NCBI RefSeq assembly: GCF_031834615.1
Contig: NZ_CP115543.1
Location: 1,375,001 to 1,439,000 of the forward strand
Direction of reading: 5' to 3'
DNA length: 64,000 nt
DNA from: Stenotrophomonas aracearum
GTDB taxonomy: Bacteria; Pseudomonadota; Gammaproteobacteria; Xanthomonadales; Xanthomonadaceae
Position 1 is the first letter of the stretch, and the number at the start of each line of letters is the position of its first letter. The notes under the pieces are model-generated. The model made no database searches. It was not told the DNA's origin and saw only the letters and a program-made list of their open reading frames with translations. Shown here piece by piece: positions 35,640 to 44,745 of this stretch. The translations under genes were made by a program, and so were the position numbers.

Positions 35640-37982
35640 TCAACCGGCTGGCGTCAACCTCAACGTGTGCTGCGCCGGCCCCGGCAGGAACGGGGTCGGC
35701 TTGCCCTGCACCCAATCCTGATGCCCCGCGCCCCAGAACGGCGACAGCGGGTGCCCGCTCTGGCCGCCCGGCATGTGGATGATGCCGTCGGCTTCATGCC
35801 CGGGCGACACCACCATCCGCTGCGACGCGCCGAAGTTCGGCCCCTGCACGCGCGGCAGGTTGCTGTCGCCGGGCAACGGATCGGCAGGCATGCACAGCCA
35901 AGGCCTGGCGAAGCCGGGCAGGGCGCGGCTGATCGGATGGCAGATGTCGGCGGTATTGCGCTCGCCCCAGGTGCGTTCGACCAGGCTCGGGCCCTGTTCG
36001 GCGAGGTCCTTCTCCAGGTCACGCGCGGTGTCGGCGAGCAGGGCCTCCCAGCTGTCATACCGCGGCGGCAGCAGATGCATCGGCCGTTCGGTGACCAGCG
36101 GCCACAGCACGCCTTCCAGCTGCGGCATGCGCGGTTCCAGATAGTCCTCGCCCAGCGTGGCCTTGGCCGGCGCCAGCAGACCCGCAGAGACGGCGTCCAA
36201 CAACTTGCCACGGAAACCACGCGCGACCCGGTAGCTCACCGAATCGGCCGTGGCGCGACCGTTCCACTCGCGGGTGGCTGCTTCCAAGCGCTTCAGCGCG
36301 GGGTCGTCGCTGTGGCTCACCACGTCGCGCATCAATCGGTACCAGCGCTCCATCAGCACGGCGCGGTCGTCGAGCTGGATCGCCAGCAGGTCGCGTTCGG
36401 AGAAACGCTGTTTCGCATTGAGGTCGTCGCGGATCTGCCGTCCACGTGCGCCGAGGTCGTAGCCGGCATCACCGGCGACGGCCAGCTCGGCTCCGTCCAG
36501 CACGCGACCGTTGGCGGTCCAGAGCCGGTGCGAGGGCGGGTCGATCAGCGCCGGTGCCGCATCGCTGCGGATCGGCCACGGCGCGCAACTGGCCGGGGCG
36601 GTGGTGGTGAAGCCGTCGGGCGGGCAGTCGGCGGCGCGGTCGGGGCGCGCGCCGAGCAGGCGCCAGGCGATGCGGCCATGGCTGTCGGCGAGCACCAGGT
36701 TCTGGGTGGGAATGCCGGCACGGTCGGCGATCTTCAATGCGTCGTCCAGATCGCCAGCGCGGGCCATGTCGGCGAAGTCCAGGCGAACGGCGCCTGGCAG
36801 CTGCGCGGTCCAGCGCAGCGCTTCGCCGCTGCCGTCGGGGCGTTCGTGCAGGATCGGGCCCCAGGCGGTTTCGCGCACGCGGAATCGCACCTCGGGCGCG
36901 TTGGCGACGCGGATGGGTTCTTCGTGCACGGTCACGCCGGGTTCGTTGGCGGCGACGGGGCGGAAGTCGGCGGTGTCGATGTAGCTGTTGGTGAAGCCCC
37001 AGGCCACGTGGGCGTTGCTGCCGACCACGACGGCCGGCAGGCCGGGCAGCGAGAAGCCGCTGACGTCCACCTTGCCCCCGGTGGCGAGCGCGTCCGGATA
37101 GCGCAGGCGCACGCGGAACCAGAGGCTGGGGGCGCGCAGGCCGAGGTGCATGTCGTCGGCGACGATGGCGCGGCCGTCGGCGGTGAGGGCACCGGCGACG
37201 GCAAAGTTGTTGCTGCCGTGCACGTCGGCTTCGGCAGGCACCGGGGCGGGGGCTGCCGTGTCGCTGCGCAGGTCCAGCACGTCCTTGCCGGGCAGGACGG
37301 CGTTGCCGCGCGCGTCGCCGAACAGGGGGGCATCCCATTCGCTGCCGTCATGGCTGAGCAGGGCGTACAGGGCCGGCGGTGCAACCTCGCGGATGCGTCG
37401 CATGGCCAGCTCGTTCTGGTTGGCGGGATCCTGCAGGTCGGCATACATGGCCAGGCCGGTGAGGATGGAGTCGGTGCGGGTCCAGGCGGCGGGCTGCTGG
37501 CGCAGCAGGAGGTAGGGCCAGGGGCGCACGCGCAGGGCGCCGACGCCCTGGTTGACGCCGTCGACATAGGCCTGGAGGACCTCGGCTTGGTCGCCGAGGG
37601 CGTCGGCCAGGTGGGCGTCGGTGCGGGCGCGCAGGCGGTGTACGCGCATGCGCTTGTCGACATCGACGGCGGGGGCCCCGAACAGTTCGGAAAGCTCGCC
37701 GGCGGCGGCGCGGCGCATGAGGTCCATTTCGAAGTAGCGTTCCTGGGCGTGGACCATGCCGAGGGCGCGCATGGCATCGGCCTGGCTGGCGGCGTCGATG
37801 GTGACCACGCCGAGGGCGTCGCGCTGGATGCTCACGGGGGCCTGGAGGCCGGCGAGGGGGGTGTCTCCGTCCAGGGGGGCGAGGCTGCCGCGGAGCAGGG
37901 TCCATGCCACGCCGATGACGACAAGCGCTATCGCGCCGAGTACCGCACAAGCCCAGAGCAACCGCTTCAGCCAACGACGCAT
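35640..37982 (-). CDS. Penicillin-acylase family (Ntn hydrolase) membrane-anchored enzyme
   Basis: This 780-aa protein belongs to the penicillin amidase/AHL acylase family, autoprocessed N-terminal nucleophile hydrolases. An N-terminal membrane anchor or signal (LLWACAVLGAIALVVIGVAW) leads to an alpha chain. The processing site is HGSNNFAVAG, making Ser257 the mature beta-chain nucleophile. Further family motifs are ADDMHLGLRAPSLWFRVRL and the late SGHPLSPFWGAGHQDW. The start at 37982 is supported by GGGGAG upstream. Substrate is unknown; beta-lactams, N-acyl-homoserine lactones or other amides are possible. It is convergent with the CPA2 gene and divergent from bacterioferritin. Confidence 0.9.
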   Translation of the reverse strand: MRRWLKRLLWACAVLGAIALVVIGVAWTLLRGSLAPLDGDTPLAGLQAPVSIQRDALGVVTIDAASQADAMRALGMVHAQERYFEMDLMRRAAAGELSELFGAPAVDVDKRMRVHRLRARTDAHLADALGDQAEVLQAYVDGVNQGVGALRVRPWPYLLLRQQPAAWTRTDSILTGLAMYADLQDPANQNELAMRRIREVAPPALYALLSHDGSEWDAPLFGDARGNAVLPGKDVLDLRSDTAAPAPVPAEADVHGSNNFAVAGALTADGRAIVADDMHLGLRAPSLWFRVRLRYPDALATGGKVDVSGFSLPGLPAVVVGSNAHVAWGFTNSYIDTADFRPVAANEPGVTVHEEPIRVANAPEVRFRVRETAWGPILHERPDGSGEALRWTAQLPGAVRLDFADMARAGDLDDALKIADRAGIPTQNLVLADSHGRIAWRLLGARPDRAADCPPDGFTTTAPASCAPWPIRSDAAPALIDPPSHRLWTANGRVLDGAELAVAGDAGYDLGARGRQIRDDLNAKQRFSERDLLAIQLDDRAVLMERWYRLMRDVVSHSDDPALKRLEAATREWNGRATADSVSYRVARGFRGKLLDAVSAGLLAPAKATLGEDYLEPRMPQLEGVLWPLVTERPMHLLPPRYDSWEALLADTARDLEKDLAEQGPSLVERTWGERNTADICHPISRALPGFARPWLCMPADPLPGDSNLPRVQGPNFGASQRMVVSPGHEADGIIHMPGGQSGHPLSPFWGAGHQDWVQGKPTPFLPGPAQHTLRLTPAG

Positions 37983-38106
37983 GCCGTCTCCCCGACGTCC
38001 GTGATGCCCCGATTGTAGGGGCAAGTGCAACTGCAACTGATTCCGATTAGATCACTGTATTTCCGGATAGGGCACCATGCCCGCATTGATTCATAAGGAC
38101 ACCCCC

Positions 38107-38595
38107 ATGAAAGGCCATCCGGACGTCATTGCCTGCCTGAAGGAACTGCTGCGCGGCGAGCTTGCGGCTCGCGACCAGTACTTCATCCATTCGCGCCGAT
38201 ACGAAGACCAGGGGCTGTTCGCGCTGTACGAGCGACTGAACCACGAGATGGAAGAAGAGACCCAGCACGCGGACGCGCTGCTGCGCCGGATCCTGTTCCT
38301 GGGCGGCACGCCGGACATGCGCCCGCACGGTTTCGAGCCGGGCGTGACGGTGGAAGAGATGCTGCAGAAGGACCTGGACACCGAGTACAGCGTGCGCAAC
38401 AACCTGGCGGCGGGCATGAAGCTGTGCGAGCAGCACCAGGACTACGTGAGCCGCGACATGCTGCTGGTGCAGCTGAAGGACACCGAAGAAGACCACGCCT
38501 GGTGGCTGGAGCAGCAGCTTAGCCTGATCAAGCGCATTGGTCTTGCGCTGTACCAGACCAGCAAGATGGAATCGAAGGGCAACGTCGCGCACTGA
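38107..38595 (+). CDS. bfr: Bacterioferritin-like protein lacking the haem ligand
   Basis: Bacterioferritin stores iron in a 24-mer shell after oxidising Fe(II). The 162-aa protein is the family length. The ferroxidase residues are present in E. coli numbering (Glu18, Tyr25, Glu51, His54, Glu near 93, Glu127, His130). The axial haem ligand Met52 of E. coli is Thr here ([11 protein letters not shown] against HESIDEMKHAD). It may therefore be haem-free or need a partner subunit. The start ATG 38107 is backed by AAGGA; ATG 38077 is upstream in frame. A terminator follows at 38645. Confidence 0.92.
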   Translation: MKGHPDVIACLKELLRGELAARDQYFIHSRRYEDQGLFALYERLNHEMEEETQHADALLRRILFLGGTPDMRPHGFEPGVTVEEMLQKDLDTEYSVRNNLAAGMKLCEQHQDYVSRDMLLVQLKDTEEDHAWWLEQQLSLIKRIGLALYQTSKMESKGNVAH

Positions 38596-38644
38596 GTACC
38601 GCGTACCCGCCAGCCAGCCAACGCCAGCCAGCGAAATGCAGAAG

Positions 38645-38668
38645 AACCGGGGATTCCCCGGTTTTTTT
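38645..38668 (+). terminator. Intrinsic terminator of bfr
   Basis: Stem AACCGGGG / CCCCGGTT with loop ATT followed by seven T, about 50 bp after the bfr stop. Confidence 0.92.
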
Positions 38669-38679
38669 GTGGGCGCTCG

Positions 38680-38702
38680 GTAGAGCCAGGCCCTGCCTGG
38701 CT
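38680..38702 (+). repeat. GTAG palindrome (SMAG-like)
   Basis: GTAG then AGCCAGGC CC TGCCTGGCT, beginning 11 bp after the bfr terminator. It opens a repeat-rich gene-free stretch (38596-39348). The last part (39004-39348) has visibly lower GC than the surroundings, includes a stem CCTCTCGCC / GGCGAGAGG near 39303-39325, and shows no gene I can support. Confidence 0.8.
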
Positions 38703-38722
38703 GCTCTGGTTGCATGACGTCC

Positions 38723-38940
38723 GTAGAGCCGGGCTCTGCCCGGCTGCTGTTGGATTCAGGCGAACAGCCTTGGGCTGCGCGGTTTCCCTGGTCAGGGCCG
38801 TCGGGTGCGGGTTTGTGGGGGACGCCGTAAATACTTCCATGTAGGCTCATCGCCGCATCCATGCGGCTCGTGCCCCCTCAAACCCACCCCCGCCGACCCT
38901 TCGACAGTTTGTCGGTCGCCATGGGAACCGCGGGTGCCGG
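38723..38940 (+). repeat. Large palindromic intergenic element, copy 5 (with SMAG)
   Basis: It starts with a GTAG palindrome (38723-38745, AGCCGGGC/GCCCGGCT arms). The flank TTGGATTCAGGCGAACAGCC follows, then a long imperfect arm (38795-38821 with 38873-38899, 22 of 27 paired). Inside are ACGCCGTAAATACTTCCATG and the hairpin CCGCATCCATGCGG. The tail CTTCGACAGTTTGTCGGT closes it. It matches copy 6 at 47657 almost base for base. Confidence 0.88.
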
Positions 38941-38980
38941 GTTTTGCCCGGCGGGTATGTCGCTTTCGGATGGAAACTGC

Positions 38981-39003
38981 GGACACGCGTGGCGTGTCAC
39001 TAC
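38981..39003 (-). repeat. GTAG palindrome (SMAG-like), GACACGC type
   Basis: On the minus strand GTAG followed by TGACACGC CAC GCGTGTCC. It is the same subtype as those at 30768, 40055, 47918, 63783 and 63827. Confidence 0.8.
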
Positions 39004-39348
39004 GCGATTCTCATGTTCTGATCGACTCGAACGTTGCTGATCTTGATCGCTTCTGTGATGCGATGCGCACGGGCACGATGGCGTTTGCGTCATGGATAGG
39101 CTGCGTCAACCAAAGCTGCGAAAACCGCAGAAACAAACGATTTCTCTTTGCTTGCGGTCGACTGCAATGTTGTCCACGGAGCCTACAACCTCCGCAACCA
39201 ACATACTGATGTCTTCCTGTGTCGGGAGGGTGGTCAATACAACACCCCCAACAGGGAAATACACCACGCCGTATGTTGGTACGCGGTTGTAGCCTCCCGA
39301 CGCCTCTCGCCATTCTGGCGAGAGGTCATTCTCTGCAGGAGGTCTACC

Positions 39349-39912
39349 ATGCAAACGCATCGGGCCGACACGCCCTCTGATTGTTCCGCTGCAAACGCCC
39401 ATCCGTCCGACGATGGTTGCAGTCCTGAAACGCCCGTAATGACGCAGGCCGAGAAGGATGACGCCGAATGGCCCGGGGCGGTCCCGGTGATCATGCTGCG
39501 CGGCAAGTGGCTGCACCGATTGGGATTCCCGCCACGGTGTCTGATCAAGATTCAGGCGCGTAACGGGGCAATCCTGCTGACGCCAGCCGGCCCCCGGTCA
39601 AAGCCTCGCTTTGTGGCGCCTTACGACTTTGACACGCAGCCCGACTACACGCTTCTGGAAGACCCGCACGTCACCAGGGCATCGCTCGACAGTGAGCTGC
39701 GCTGCCGCTTTCGAGCAGCTGCCTGGCGGGTAAAGAAGACTCCTTCGTTGTTGCTGCGGTTGTTGATGCAGCGCTATGTGGATGTCGACGAAGATCGATT
39801 TTCGCTGAGCCTGGCACTGTGGGGACATCCGGAGCGAAGGGCAGCGACGATGGTGGCCCGTGAGCTGGTGCCGCCGAATGAAAGATTGAACTCCGGTCCA
39901 CGCTGGTGGTGA
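39349..39912 (+). CDS. SymE-like protein with C-terminal extension
   Basis: This 187-aa protein carries a SymE-type motif at residues 46-80 (PVIMLRGKWLHRLGFPPRCL then IKIQARNGAILLTPAG). It matches the SymE pattern of GKWL-(8)-V-(6)-NG-(2)-LT. SymE of E. coli is an SOS-induced type I toxin evolved from an AbrB-fold antitoxin. Here an acidic N-terminus of about 45 aa and a C-terminal extension of about 100 aa are added, so function may differ. A perfect AGGAGG lies 7 bp before ATG 39349, itself preceded by a 9-bp stem-loop. The gene stands alone among repeats, in a lower-GC patch that suggests transfer. Confidence 0.72.
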   Translation: MQTHRADTPSDCSAANAHPSDDGCSPETPVMTQAEKDDAEWPGAVPVIMLRGKWLHRLGFPPRCLIKIQARNGAILLTPAGPRSKPRFVAPYDFDTQPDYTLLEDPHVTRASLDSELRCRFRAAAWRVKKTPSLLLRLLMQRYVDVDEDRFSLSLALWGHPERRAATMVARELVPPNERLNSGPRWW

Positions 39913-40054
39913 TCGCCCTTCAGGTTTGCAGGGAGCGAGTACGAAAGCAGCTACCCCGTTTGAAGTTCATGCGTCCCAGCGGTGATCAACGTTATCGGCA
40001 GTCGTCTGGGGACCGACTCTACCAAGGCAGGTCCTGCGGATGGTCACGCACCGC

Positions 40055-40077
40055 GTAGTGACACGCCATGCGTGTCA
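40055..40077 (+). repeat. GTAG palindrome (SMAG-like), GACACGC type
   Basis: GTAG then TGACACGC CAT GCGTGTCA. It lies in the gap 39913-40354 between the SymE-like gene and parC; this gap also holds large element copy 8 and the parC terminator, and nothing else I can support. Confidence 0.85.
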
Positions 40078-40108
40078 GATTTTCCCAACCGCGCACGACC
40101 ATCCATGG

Positions 40109-40223
40109 GGGGCGGCCGACGGGTAGCCCCCGGAGAGACGCTAGAAAACATGGACGTTTTCTAGCAGCCCCCATGGACGGGTTCACGGCGTGTCTCGGAG
40201 CGGGGCTGCCCGGCGGCCGCCCC
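40109..40223 (-). repeat. Large palindromic intergenic element, copy 8
   Basis: Arms 40109-40130 and 40202-40223 pair at 20 of 22 positions. The inner stem is GCTAGAAAACAT... against GTTTTCTAGC. It is the sister of copy 2 (14678-14793) and is read on the minus strand. Base differences between the two sit mostly in the arms. Confidence 0.85.
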
Positions 40224-40290
40224 AGCACGTAGTAATCGAAGCGCCGCCGTTCGCGCAGAAACGAAAAGCAGCCGTCAACAGTGCGAATTC

Positions 40291-40325
40291 CCAAAAACAG
40301 AACGGCCGGGAAGATCCCGGCCGTT
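40291..40325 (-). terminator. Intrinsic terminator of parC
   Basis: On the minus strand an 11-bp stem AACGGCCGGGA / TCCCGGCCGTT with a 3-nt loop (40301-40325) is followed by CTGTTTTTGG, 30 bp beyond the parC stop. Confidence 0.9.
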
Positions 40326-40354
40326 CGTGCATTCAAGCGCAAGCAGGTTGACGC

Positions 40355-42598
40355 TTACTCCACCGCCAACCCATCCACCTTCTGCCACCCGCGCGGCAGC
40401 AGATGCCCGCGCGTGGCGCGGCTGCCGATGTAGGTTTCCAGATCCTTGTACGACAGGTTCATCGTGCGCTGGCCGCTGCGGACCAGCAGCGTGTTGCCCG
40501 GGCCCACCGCCACCACCGCCACCACACGTTCCGTGGCCAGCTTCGCCTTCGGGATGTCGATGATCTTGTTGCCCTTGCCCTTGTCCAGTTCCGGCAGCTC
40601 GCTGGCCGGAATCGCCAGCAGGTTGCCCGAACTGGTCACCGCCACGATCCGGTCGACCGCCGGATTGGCCACTACAGCCGGCGTCAGCACCTTCGAACCC
40701 GACGTCAGGTTCAACATTGCCTTGCCCGCCTTGTTGCGGCCCGTCAGGTTCTCGAAGCGCGTCACGAACCCGTAGCCATGCGTCGACGCCAGCACGAAGC
40801 GCGTATCGTTCTCTCCGCTGGCCAAGGTCATGAACGCACTGCCTGCCGCCGGCGAGAAGCGGCCGGTCAGCGGTTCGCCGTTGCCACGCGCAGAGGGCAG
40901 CGTGTGCACCAGCGTCGAATACGCGCGGCCCTCGCTGTCCAGGAACGCCACCTGCTGCGTGCTGCGCGAACGCACCGAACCCAACAACGCATCGCCCTCA
41001 CGGTACGACAGCGTCGACGGGTCCATGTCGTGGCCCTTCGCCGCACGGATCCAGCCCTTCTCCGACAACACCACCGTCATCGGCTCGCTCGGCACCAGCT
41101 CCGACTCATCGATCGCCTGCGCCGCACCACGCTGCACCAGCGGCGAACGGCGTGCATCGCCGAACTTCTTCGCGTCCGCCGTCAGCTCATCGCGGATCAG
41201 CTTCTTCAGCTTTGCCTTGCTCTCCAGGATCGACTGGATCTTGTCCCGCTCCTTCGCCAGCTCATCCTGCTCGCCCCGGATCTTCATCTCCTCCAGGCGC
41301 GCCAGCTGCTTCAGCTTGGTTTCCAGGATGTAGTCGGCCTGGTCATCGCTCAGCCCGAACCGCGCGATCAACGCCGCCTTCGGCTCGTCTTCCGTACGGA
41401 TGATGTGGATCACCTCATCCAGGTTCAGGAACGCCACCAGCAGGCCTTCCAACAGGTGCAGGCGACGCTCCACCTTCTCCAGGCGATGATTCAGGCGCCG
41501 CGTCACCGTTGCCTGGCGGAACTGCAGCCACTCGCCCAGCAGCATCTTCAGGTTCTTCACCTGCGGACGCCCGTCCATCCCGATCACGTTGAGGTTGACC
41601 CGGTAGCTGCGCTCCAGGTCCGTCGTCGCGAACAGATGGCCCATCAGCTGTTCCGCGTCCACCCGGTTCGAACGCGGCACCAGCACCACCCGCACCGGGT
41701 TCGCATGGTCCGACTCGTCGCGGATGTCTTCCAGCCACGGCAGCTTCTTCGCGCGCATCTGCGCCGCGATCTGCTCGATCACCTTCGAAGGCGACACCTG
41801 GAACGGCAGCGCATTGATCACGATGTTGGTGCCTTCCTTCAGGAAGGTCGACCGCGCACGCACACTGCCGTAGCCCGTGTCGTACATCGTCCGCAGGTCC
41901 GCCGCCGGCGTGATGATCTCCGCCGCGCTCGGGTAGTCCGGGCCCTTCACGTGCTCCAGCAGCGCGTCCAGGCTCGCGTCCGGATCGTCCAGCAGGTGCA
42001 GCAGCGCGCTGACGATCTCATTGAGGTTGTGCGGCGGCACGTCCGTGGCCATGCCCACCGCGATGCCCGTGGTGCCGTTCAGCAGCAGGTGCGGCAGGCG
42101 CGCCGGCATCCAGGTCGGCTCTTCCAGCGTGCCGTCGAAGTTCGGCGTCCAGTCGGTCGTGCCCTGGTTGATCTCGCCCAGCAGCACTTCGGCGATCGGG
42201 GTCAGCTTGGATTCGGTGTAACGCATCGCCGCGAACGACTTCGGATCATCGGTCGAACCGAAGTTGCCCTGGCCCTCGATCAGCGGATACCGGTACGAGA
42301 ACGGCTGCGCCATCAGCACCAGCGCCTCGTAGCACGCGCTGTCGCCGTGCGGGTGGTACTTACCGATCACGTCACCCACGGTACGGGCGGACTTCTTCGG
42401 CTTGGAGGCGGCGTTCAGCCCCAGCTCGCTCATCGAATAGATGATGCGGCGCTGGACCGGCTTCAGGCCGTCGCCGATGAACGGCAGTGCACGGTCGAGC
42501 ACCACGTACATCGAGTAGTCCAGGTACGCCCGTTCAGCGTATTCACGCAGGGGAAGCTGTTCAAAGCCGTGGAAAGCGGGGCGGGCTAGATCGGTCAT
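40355..42598 (-). CDS. parC: DNA topoisomerase IV subunit A
   Basis: ParC is the DNA-breaking subunit of topoisomerase IV, which decatenates daughter chromosomes. The 747-aa protein has the catalytic Tyr127 in AAMRYTES and the quinolone-resistance region [14 protein letters not shown]. Ser87 and Glu91 there correspond to E. coli Ser80 and Glu84, so the region is wild type. C-terminal GyrA-box-like blades follow. The start MTDLARPAF (42596-42598) is chosen by homology. It is monocistronic with its own terminator. Confidence 0.97.
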   Translation of the reverse strand: MTDLARPAFHGFEQLPLREYAERAYLDYSMYVVLDRALPFIGDGLKPVQRRIIYSMSELGLNAASKPKKSARTVGDVIGKYHPHGDSACYEALVLMAQPFSYRYPLIEGQGNFGSTDDPKSFAAMRYTESKLTPIAEVLLGEINQGTTDWTPNFDGTLEEPTWMPARLPHLLLNGTTGIAVGMATDVPPHNLNEIVSALLHLLDDPDASLDALLEHVKGPDYPSAAEIITPAADLRTMYDTGYGSVRARSTFLKEGTNIVINALPFQVSPSKVIEQIAAQMRAKKLPWLEDIRDESDHANPVRVVLVPRSNRVDAEQLMGHLFATTDLERSYRVNLNVIGMDGRPQVKNLKMLLGEWLQFRQATVTRRLNHRLEKVERRLHLLEGLLVAFLNLDEVIHIIRTEDEPKAALIARFGLSDDQADYILETKLKQLARLEEMKIRGEQDELAKERDKIQSILESKAKLKKLIRDELTADAKKFGDARRSPLVQRGAAQAIDESELVPSEPMTVVLSEKGWIRAAKGHDMDPSTLSYREGDALLGSVRSRSTQQVAFLDSEGRAYSTLVHTLPSARGNGEPLTGRFSPAAGSAFMTLASGENDTRFVLASTHGYGFVTRFENLTGRNKAGKAMLNLTSGSKVLTPAVVANPAVDRIVAVTSSGNLLAIPASELPELDKGKGNKIIDIPKAKLATERVVAVVAVGPGNTLLVRSGQRTMNLSYKDLETYIGSRATRGHLLPRGWQKVDGLAVE

Positions 42599-42755
42599 GC
42601 GGGATTGGTACCTGTGGCAAGGGACGGCGACGGCTGTCGCCCTCGCAGGCGGTCGATTATCCGGATGCGGCGGGGGATGCCAAGCCATGTGAAGGAATTG
42701 GCTGGCCCGGGCCAGTGTTCTGAATGGGGCAACACTGCATTTGCTTCCAGATCGA

Positions 42756-42793
42756 ATATTTCCATTGAGAAATATATTTTTCGGAAGTAAAGT
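42756..42793 (+). promoter_or_regulatory. emrR promoter with MarR-type operator
   Basis: An AT-rich inverted repeat ATATTTC-(6)-GAAATAT (42756-42775) overlaps a -35 TTGAGA (42765-42770). This is followed after 17 bp by TAAAGT (42788-42793), eight bases before the emrR ATG. The placement fits autorepression by the MarR-family product. The short 5' end and lack of a ribosome-binding site suggest a nearly leaderless transcript. Inferred from sequence. Confidence 0.65.
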
Positions 42794-42801
42794 GCCTCCC
42801 C

Positions 42802-43245
42802 ATGATGATCTGCCCCGAAACCCCGCCCAGTCTGGGACTGCTGCTGCGCCAGGTCCGCGATGGCCTGATGCGCGAGCTGGACGTGTCCATGGCCGAGGAA
42901 AACCTCGATATCGGCTTCACCCACTACCTGGGCCTGAAGGTGCTGTCGTTCCGCGCGCCGTGTACCGCCAACGAGCTGGCCCAGGCCCTGGACCAGGTGC
43001 CCAGCGCGGTGACCCGCCTGCTGGACAAGCTGGAGGCCATTGGCTGCGTGCGCCGTGAACCGCATGCGCAGGACCGGCGTGCGCTGCAGATCGTACTGAC
43101 CGAGCAGGGCCGCGAACTGTGGGCCCGGCTCCAGCGGCGCGGCGACACCGTGATGGACGACGCCATGCGCGACCTGTCCGCCGACGAGCGCGCCCAGCTG
43201 CTTTCCCTGTTGACCCGTGTCCGTGACTCCCTCACTACGCCATGA
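42802..43245 (+). CDS. emrR: MarR-family regulator EmrR
   Basis: This 147-aa winged-helix regulator has the MarR core: [28 protein letters not shown] (helix-turn-helix), then wing [20 protein letters not shown]. It heads emrC-emrA-emrB, as the repressor does in the EmrCABsm system of S. maltophilia, and its stop overlaps the emrC start as ATGA. A candidate operator lies directly upstream. By analogy, binding of hydrophobic or phenolic compounds would release repression. Confidence 0.9.
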   Translation: MMICPETPPSLGLLLRQVRDGLMRELDVSMAEENLDIGFTHYLGLKVLSFRAPCTANELAQALDQVPSAVTRLLDKLEAIGCVRREPHAQDRRALQIVLTEQGRELWARLQRRGDTVMDDAMRDLSADERAQLLSLLTRVRDSLTTP

Positions 43246-44735
43246 CTCCTATTACTGATCGCACTTCATCGCTGCGCCCGCTGCGGCCGGTGCTGCTGTC
43301 CGTCCTGGCCCTTGCGCTCGCCGCCTGTGCCAGCACCGGTGGCCTGGAACCGCACGGCAAGCTGCTCGACGCCGACAGCCTGCAGGCCCAGCGCACCCTG
43401 GCCGGCCACCCGCTGAGCCCGGCCGCGTGGCCGGCCACCGACTGGTGGCGCGCCCTCAACGATCCGCAGCTGGACGCCCTGATCGCCGAAGGCCTGCAGC
43501 ACAACCCGGGGCTGGACGCGGCCGACGCGCGCCTGCGCCAGGCCCGCGCGCAGATCGGCACCGCGCATGCGGACCGGCTGCCCAGCGTCAATGCGTCGGG
43601 TGGCTATACCGGCGTGCGCCTGCCCGAATCGATGGTCGGTGACGAGCTGGGCGGCAGCTATGCCGGCAGCGGCCAGGCCTACGTGAGCGTGAGCTACGGC
43701 GTGGACCTGTGGGGCGGCAAGCGTGCTGCCTGGGAAGCCGCCGTGGACAGCGGCCATGCCGCAGCGGTCGACGCGCAGGCCGCGCGCCTGAACCTCTCGG
43801 CCGGCATTGCCGAAGCCTACGCGCAGCTGGGCTACGCCTGGCGCCTGCACGACGTGGCCAGCGAAGAGCTGGACCGCTCGCAGAAGACCCTGACCCTGGT
43901 CCGCCAGCGTCGCGCGGCCGGCATCGACAGCGACCTGCAGACCCGCCAGGCCGAAGCCCGCATTCCGGTTGCGCAGCAGCAGCTGCAGGCCGCGCAGCAG
44001 CAGATCGACGACGCGCGCACCGCGCTGGCCGCGCTGGTCGGGCAGGGCCCGGACCGCGGCCTGAAGATCGAACGCCCGCAGCCGCTGAATCCGCTGGCCC
44101 TGCAGTTGCCGAGCGTGTTGCCGAGCGAACTGCTGGGCCGTCGCCCGGACATCGTGGCGGCGCGCTGGCGGGTGGAAGCGGCCGGTCGCGAGATCGACGC
44201 GTCCAAGGCGAAGTTCTATCCCAGCCTCAACCTCACTGCCCTCGGCGGCGTGGTGGCCGGTGAGGTCGACCAGCTGCTCAAGAGCGGTTCGACCTTCGCC
44301 TTCATCGCGCCGGCGCTGAGCCTGCCGATCTTCGACGGTGGCCGCCTGCGCGCCAACCTGGACAAGACCGACGCGCAGTACGACCTGGCCGTGGCCAACT
44401 ACAACCAGTCGGTGGTCGACGCACTGCGCGAAGTGGCCGACCAGGTCAACGCCGTGCGCTCGCTGGCCGAACAGGCCGCGTCGCAGGCGCAGGCCGTGGA
44501 CACCGCGCGCGCGGCGCACGACCTGGCGCAGCAGCGCTACAAGGCCGGCGTCGGCAGCTACCTGGACGTGCTCAGCGTGGAGGCGCAGCTGCTGCAGTCG
44601 CAGCAGCAGCTGGCCGCGCTGCAGTCGCGTCAGATCCTTGTTTCGGTCCGGCTGAGCCAGGCACTCGGCGGCGGGTTCACCCCGTCCGGCGACACCGCCA
44701 CGCTCGCCACCGCCCCCGAATCCACGCATTCCTGA
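43242..44735 (+). CDS. emrC: Outer-membrane efflux lipoprotein EmrC (TolC/OprM family)
   Basis: This 497-aa outer-membrane channel has a lipoprotein signal (VLLSVLALALAAC, lipobox LAAC). Two outer-membrane efflux repeats carry the family motifs NPGLDAADARLRQARAQIG and LLGRRPDIVAARWRVEAAG. Coiled-coil periplasmic helices are rich in Ala/Gln. It provides the exit duct of the MFS-type tripartite pump. It overlaps emrR by 4 bp and precedes emrA by 10 bp. Confidence 0.93.
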   Translation: MTPITDRTSSLRPLRPVLLSVLALALAACASTGGLEPHGKLLDADSLQAQRTLAGHPLSPAAWPATDWWRALNDPQLDALIAEGLQHNPGLDAADARLRQARAQIGTAHADRLPSVNASGGYTGVRLPESMVGDELGGSYAGSGQAYVSVSYGVDLWGGKRAAWEAAVDSGHAAAVDAQAARLNLSAGIAEAYAQLGYAWRLHDVASEELDRSQKTLTLVRQRRAAGIDSDLQTRQAEARIPVAQQQLQAAQQQIDDARTALAALVGQGPDRGLKIERPQPLNPLALQLPSVLPSELLGRRPDIVAARWRVEAAGREIDASKAKFYPSLNLTALGGVVAGEVDQLLKSGSTFAFIAPALSLPIFDGGRLRANLDKTDAQYDLAVANYNQSVVDALREVADQVNAVRSLAEQAASQAQAVDTARAAHDLAQQRYKAGVGSYLDVLSVEAQLLQSQQQLAALQSRQILVSVRLSQALGGGFTPSGDTATLATAPESTHS

Positions 44736-44745
44736 GAGTCCTTCC

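Noticed and set aside
39106..39516. Protein-coding gene antisense to the SymE-like gene
   Set aside because: No ribosome-binding site or family resemblance; kept only as a possible antisense transcript in the findings.
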